From contig USQA01000064.1 of assembly GCA_900556695.1 (NCBI GenBank), positions 1-7,036 on the forward strand: a DNA stretch of 7,036 bases, read 5' to 3'. Positions 5,939-7,036 of the stretch are shown in pieces; the first letter of the stretch is position 1, and every line of letters begins with the position of its first letter. This DNA comes from an uncultured Clostridium sp. Lineage in GTDB: Bacteria; Bacillota; Clostridia; TANB77; CAG-508. The notes below the pieces were generated by a model. That model was not told where the DNA came from. It saw nothing but the letters and a program-made list of their open reading frames with translations, and ran no database searches. The position numbers and the translations under genes are program-made.

Positions 5939-6771
5939 TGAAAAAGACAATAAAAAAAATTAAAGTAATATTAGATAAACTATTTAGTAATATGAAAAAA
6001 GATCATGTAAGCGAATCTTCAGCACAATGTTCTTACTATACAATATTGTCATTTATACCATTTATTATATTAGTAATAACACTAATACAATATACAGGAT
6101 TAGAACCACAAACTTTATTTGATGCAATAGCAAAAATAATACCATCAAGCATGAACGAACTTGTTTTAGGAGTGGTTCAAGAAGTTTATTCAAAATCTAT
6201 AGGAACAATTTCGATTTCTGTAATTTTCACAATATGGTCAGCAGGAAGAGGCTTATTTGCTCTTACTACAGGATTACAAACAGTATATCATACAGATGAT
6301 AAAGAAAATGCATCATATATTTATTTAAGAATAAAATCTATTTTAGAAACAATAATATTTATTATTTTAGTAGTTGCAGGACTTACAGCATTAGTTTTTG
6401 GTAACAGTTTAAGAACTGTTATGTTAAATTATTTTGGAAAATTAGAAAATTATAATATATTATCTATGATTGTAACTGAATTAGGATTTATAATTGCAAC
6501 ATTTATTGTGTTCTTATTAATATATAAATTTATGCCAAAATACAAAGTAACATTTAAAAGCCAAATATATGGAGCTATATTTGGAGCTATAACACTTAAT
6601 GTGATATCATTTATATTTTCTAAATATTTAGATATTTTTAAAGGATTTTCTTTAACTTATGGAAGTTTAACAACATTAATGTTAATAATGATGTGGACTT
6701 ATTCTTGTTTTTACACAGTGTTTTTAGGAGCAGAGTTCAATAAATTAATAAATAAAAAACGTAGTGAATAA
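5938..6771 (+). CDS. YihY/BrkB family inner-membrane protein
   Basis: A 277-residue integral membrane protein with about six hydrophobic helices (roughly 32-53, 88-113, 134-156, 174-198, 207-230 and 240-265). Family features include an N-terminal amphipathic, lysine-rich stretch, then AQCSYYTILSFIPF (29-42), the WSAGRGLFALTTGLQ segment (100-114), and the C-terminal YGSLTTLMLIMMWTY and LGAEFN (263-268) patterns. Length is normal for a complete short member. The family was once called ribonuclease BN in error and BrkB was linked to serum resistance in Bordetella; the molecular role remains unsettled, with transport or envelope functions proposed. The start overlaps the nucleotidase stop by one base, and AAGGTG (5921-5926) inside that gene is the probable binding site, about 11 nt away. 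No clear terminator follows; only a 10-bp palindrome CTTTATAAAG (6785-6794) is seen before the tRNA promoter. Confidence 0.92.
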   Translation: MKKTIKKIKVILDKLFSNMKKDHVSESSAQCSYYTILSFIPFIILVITLIQYTGLEPQTLFDAIAKIIPSSMNELVLGVVQEVYSKSIGTISISVIFTIWSAGRGLFALTTGLQTVYHTDDKENASYIYLRIKSILETIIFIILVVAGLTALVFGNSLRTVMLNYFGKLENYNILSMIVTELGFIIATFIVFLLIYKFMPKYKVTFKSQIYGAIFGAITLNVISFIFSKYLDIFKGFSLTYGSLTTLMLIMMWTYSCFYTVFLGAEFNKLINKKRSE

Positions 6772-6843
6772 TAGATAAATAGCGCTTTATAAAGATTATG
6801 GAAAAAATAATACAAAAAAATATGAAAAAAATCTTAAAATGTA

Positions 6844-6872
6844 TTGACAAGTAATAAAAAAATTAGTATAAT
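6844..6872 (+). promoter_or_regulatory. Sigma-A-type promoter of the tRNA-Val/tRNA-Asp genes
   Basis: A perfect TTGACA (-35, 6844-6849) and a perfect TATAAT (-10, 6867-6872) are separated by exactly 17 nt. Transcription should begin near 6879, leaving a leader of about 18 nt before the first tRNA. A consensus promoter of this strength is usual for stable RNA operons and shows the tRNAs do not depend on readthrough from the membrane-protein gene. Confidence 0.9.
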
Positions 6873-6896
6873 AAATCTCGTCGAAAGGACAAAAAA

Positions 6897-6972
6897 GGTC
6901 GCTTAGCTCAGCTGGGAGAGCATCTGCCTTACAAGCAGGGGGTCACAGGTTCGAGCCCTGTAGCGACCACCA
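6897..6972 (+). tRNA. trnV: tRNA-Val (anticodon UAC)
   Basis: A full cloverleaf of 76 nt including an encoded CCA. The acceptor arm pairs GGTCGCT (6897-6903) with AGCGACC (6962-6968), with discriminator A (6969) and CCA at 6970-6972. The D arm is GCTC/GAGC. The anticodon stem-loop is TCTGC-CTTACAA-GCAGG with anticodon TAC at 6930-6932, which reads GUA and other valine codons. The T arm has ACAGG-TTCGAGC-CCTGT. The variable loop is five bases (GGGTC). All stems pair, allowing one T-G pair in the anticodon stem. It is the first gene of a tRNA cluster, 10 nt ahead of tRNA-Asp. Confidence 0.97.
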
Positions 6973-6982
6973 TTATTTAAAT

Positions 6983-7036
6983 GGCCCGGTAGTTCAGTTG
7001 GTTAGAACGCTAGCCTGTCACGCTAGAGGTCGACGG
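6983..7036 (+). tRNA. trnD: tRNA-Asp (anticodon GUC), truncated at the window edge
   Basis: The 5' 54 bases of a tRNA. GGCCCGG (6983-6989) is the 5' acceptor strand, GTTC/GAAC forms the D stem, and CTAGC-CTGTCAC-GCTAG (7010-7026) is a perfect anticodon arm with GTC at 7017-7019, decoding aspartate. AGGTC is the variable loop and GACGG starts the T stem at the last bases. The T loop, 3' acceptor strand and CCA lie beyond the window. It shares the promoter at 6844-6872 with tRNA-Val, and more tRNA genes may follow. Confidence 0.95.

Noticed and set aside
6785..6794. CTTTATAAAG palindrome after the BrkB-family gene, considered as a terminator
   Set aside because: It is a loopless AT-rich palindrome with no T-run after it, so it would not act as an intrinsic terminator.
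6897..7036. tRNA cluster as an integration site for a mobile element
   Set aside because: No integrase, repeated tRNA 3' end or other mobile-element gene is present in the window.

Overview
The window is very AT-rich and all genes lie on the + strand. Genes start with ATG after Shine-Dalgarno (SD) sequences such as AAGGAG or AAGGTG, arginine is mostly AGA, and a near-perfect sigma-A promoter drives tRNAs whose CCA end is encoded. This points to a low-GC Firmicute, most likely a gut-type clostridial lineage. The genus cannot be fixed from the sequence. TGG encodes tryptophan and no open frame needs TGA readthrough, so the genetic code looks standard.

Layout. 1-209: AT-rich intergenic DNA with one small hairpin. 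210-944: FabG-like short-chain dehydrogenase/reductase. 1034-1495: GNAT acetyltransferase. 1530-2138: HD-domain phosphohydrolase. 2195-2902: HAD-IIB (Cof-type) phosphatase, followed 2 nt later by a 12-helix MFS-type transporter (2905-4110). 4203-4681: wreck of an S66 (LD-carboxypeptidase/MccF-type) peptidase gene, with a large internal deletion and a later frameshift. 4706-5273: Ham1/RdgB-type non-canonical purine NTP pyrophosphatase gene broken by one extra base near 5136-5138. 5360-5938: HAD-type 5'-nucleotidase (NT5C/YqfW-like), overlapping by 1 nt the start of a YihY/BrkB-family membrane protein (5938-6771). 6844-6872: promoter. 6897-6972: tRNA-Val(UAC). 6983-7036: tRNA-Asp(GUC), cut by the window edge.

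The protein genes run in one direction with short gaps (2 to about 90 nt) and no convincing intrinsic terminator between them, so they may form one or a few loose transcription units. Four of the nine protein genes, counting the two broken ones, are small phosphohydrolases: HD, HAD-IIB, NTP pyrophosphatase and nucleotidase. That suggests metabolite or nucleotide house-cleaning, but it is an inference from family membership and a shared operon is not proven.

I see no convincing new defence, mobile or CRISPR-like system. The points most worth checking are the two adjacent damaged genes, whose single-base lesions lie in an A8 run and in a CCC-CGG context, and a pair of mutually exclusive AT-rich hairpins at 5278-5312.
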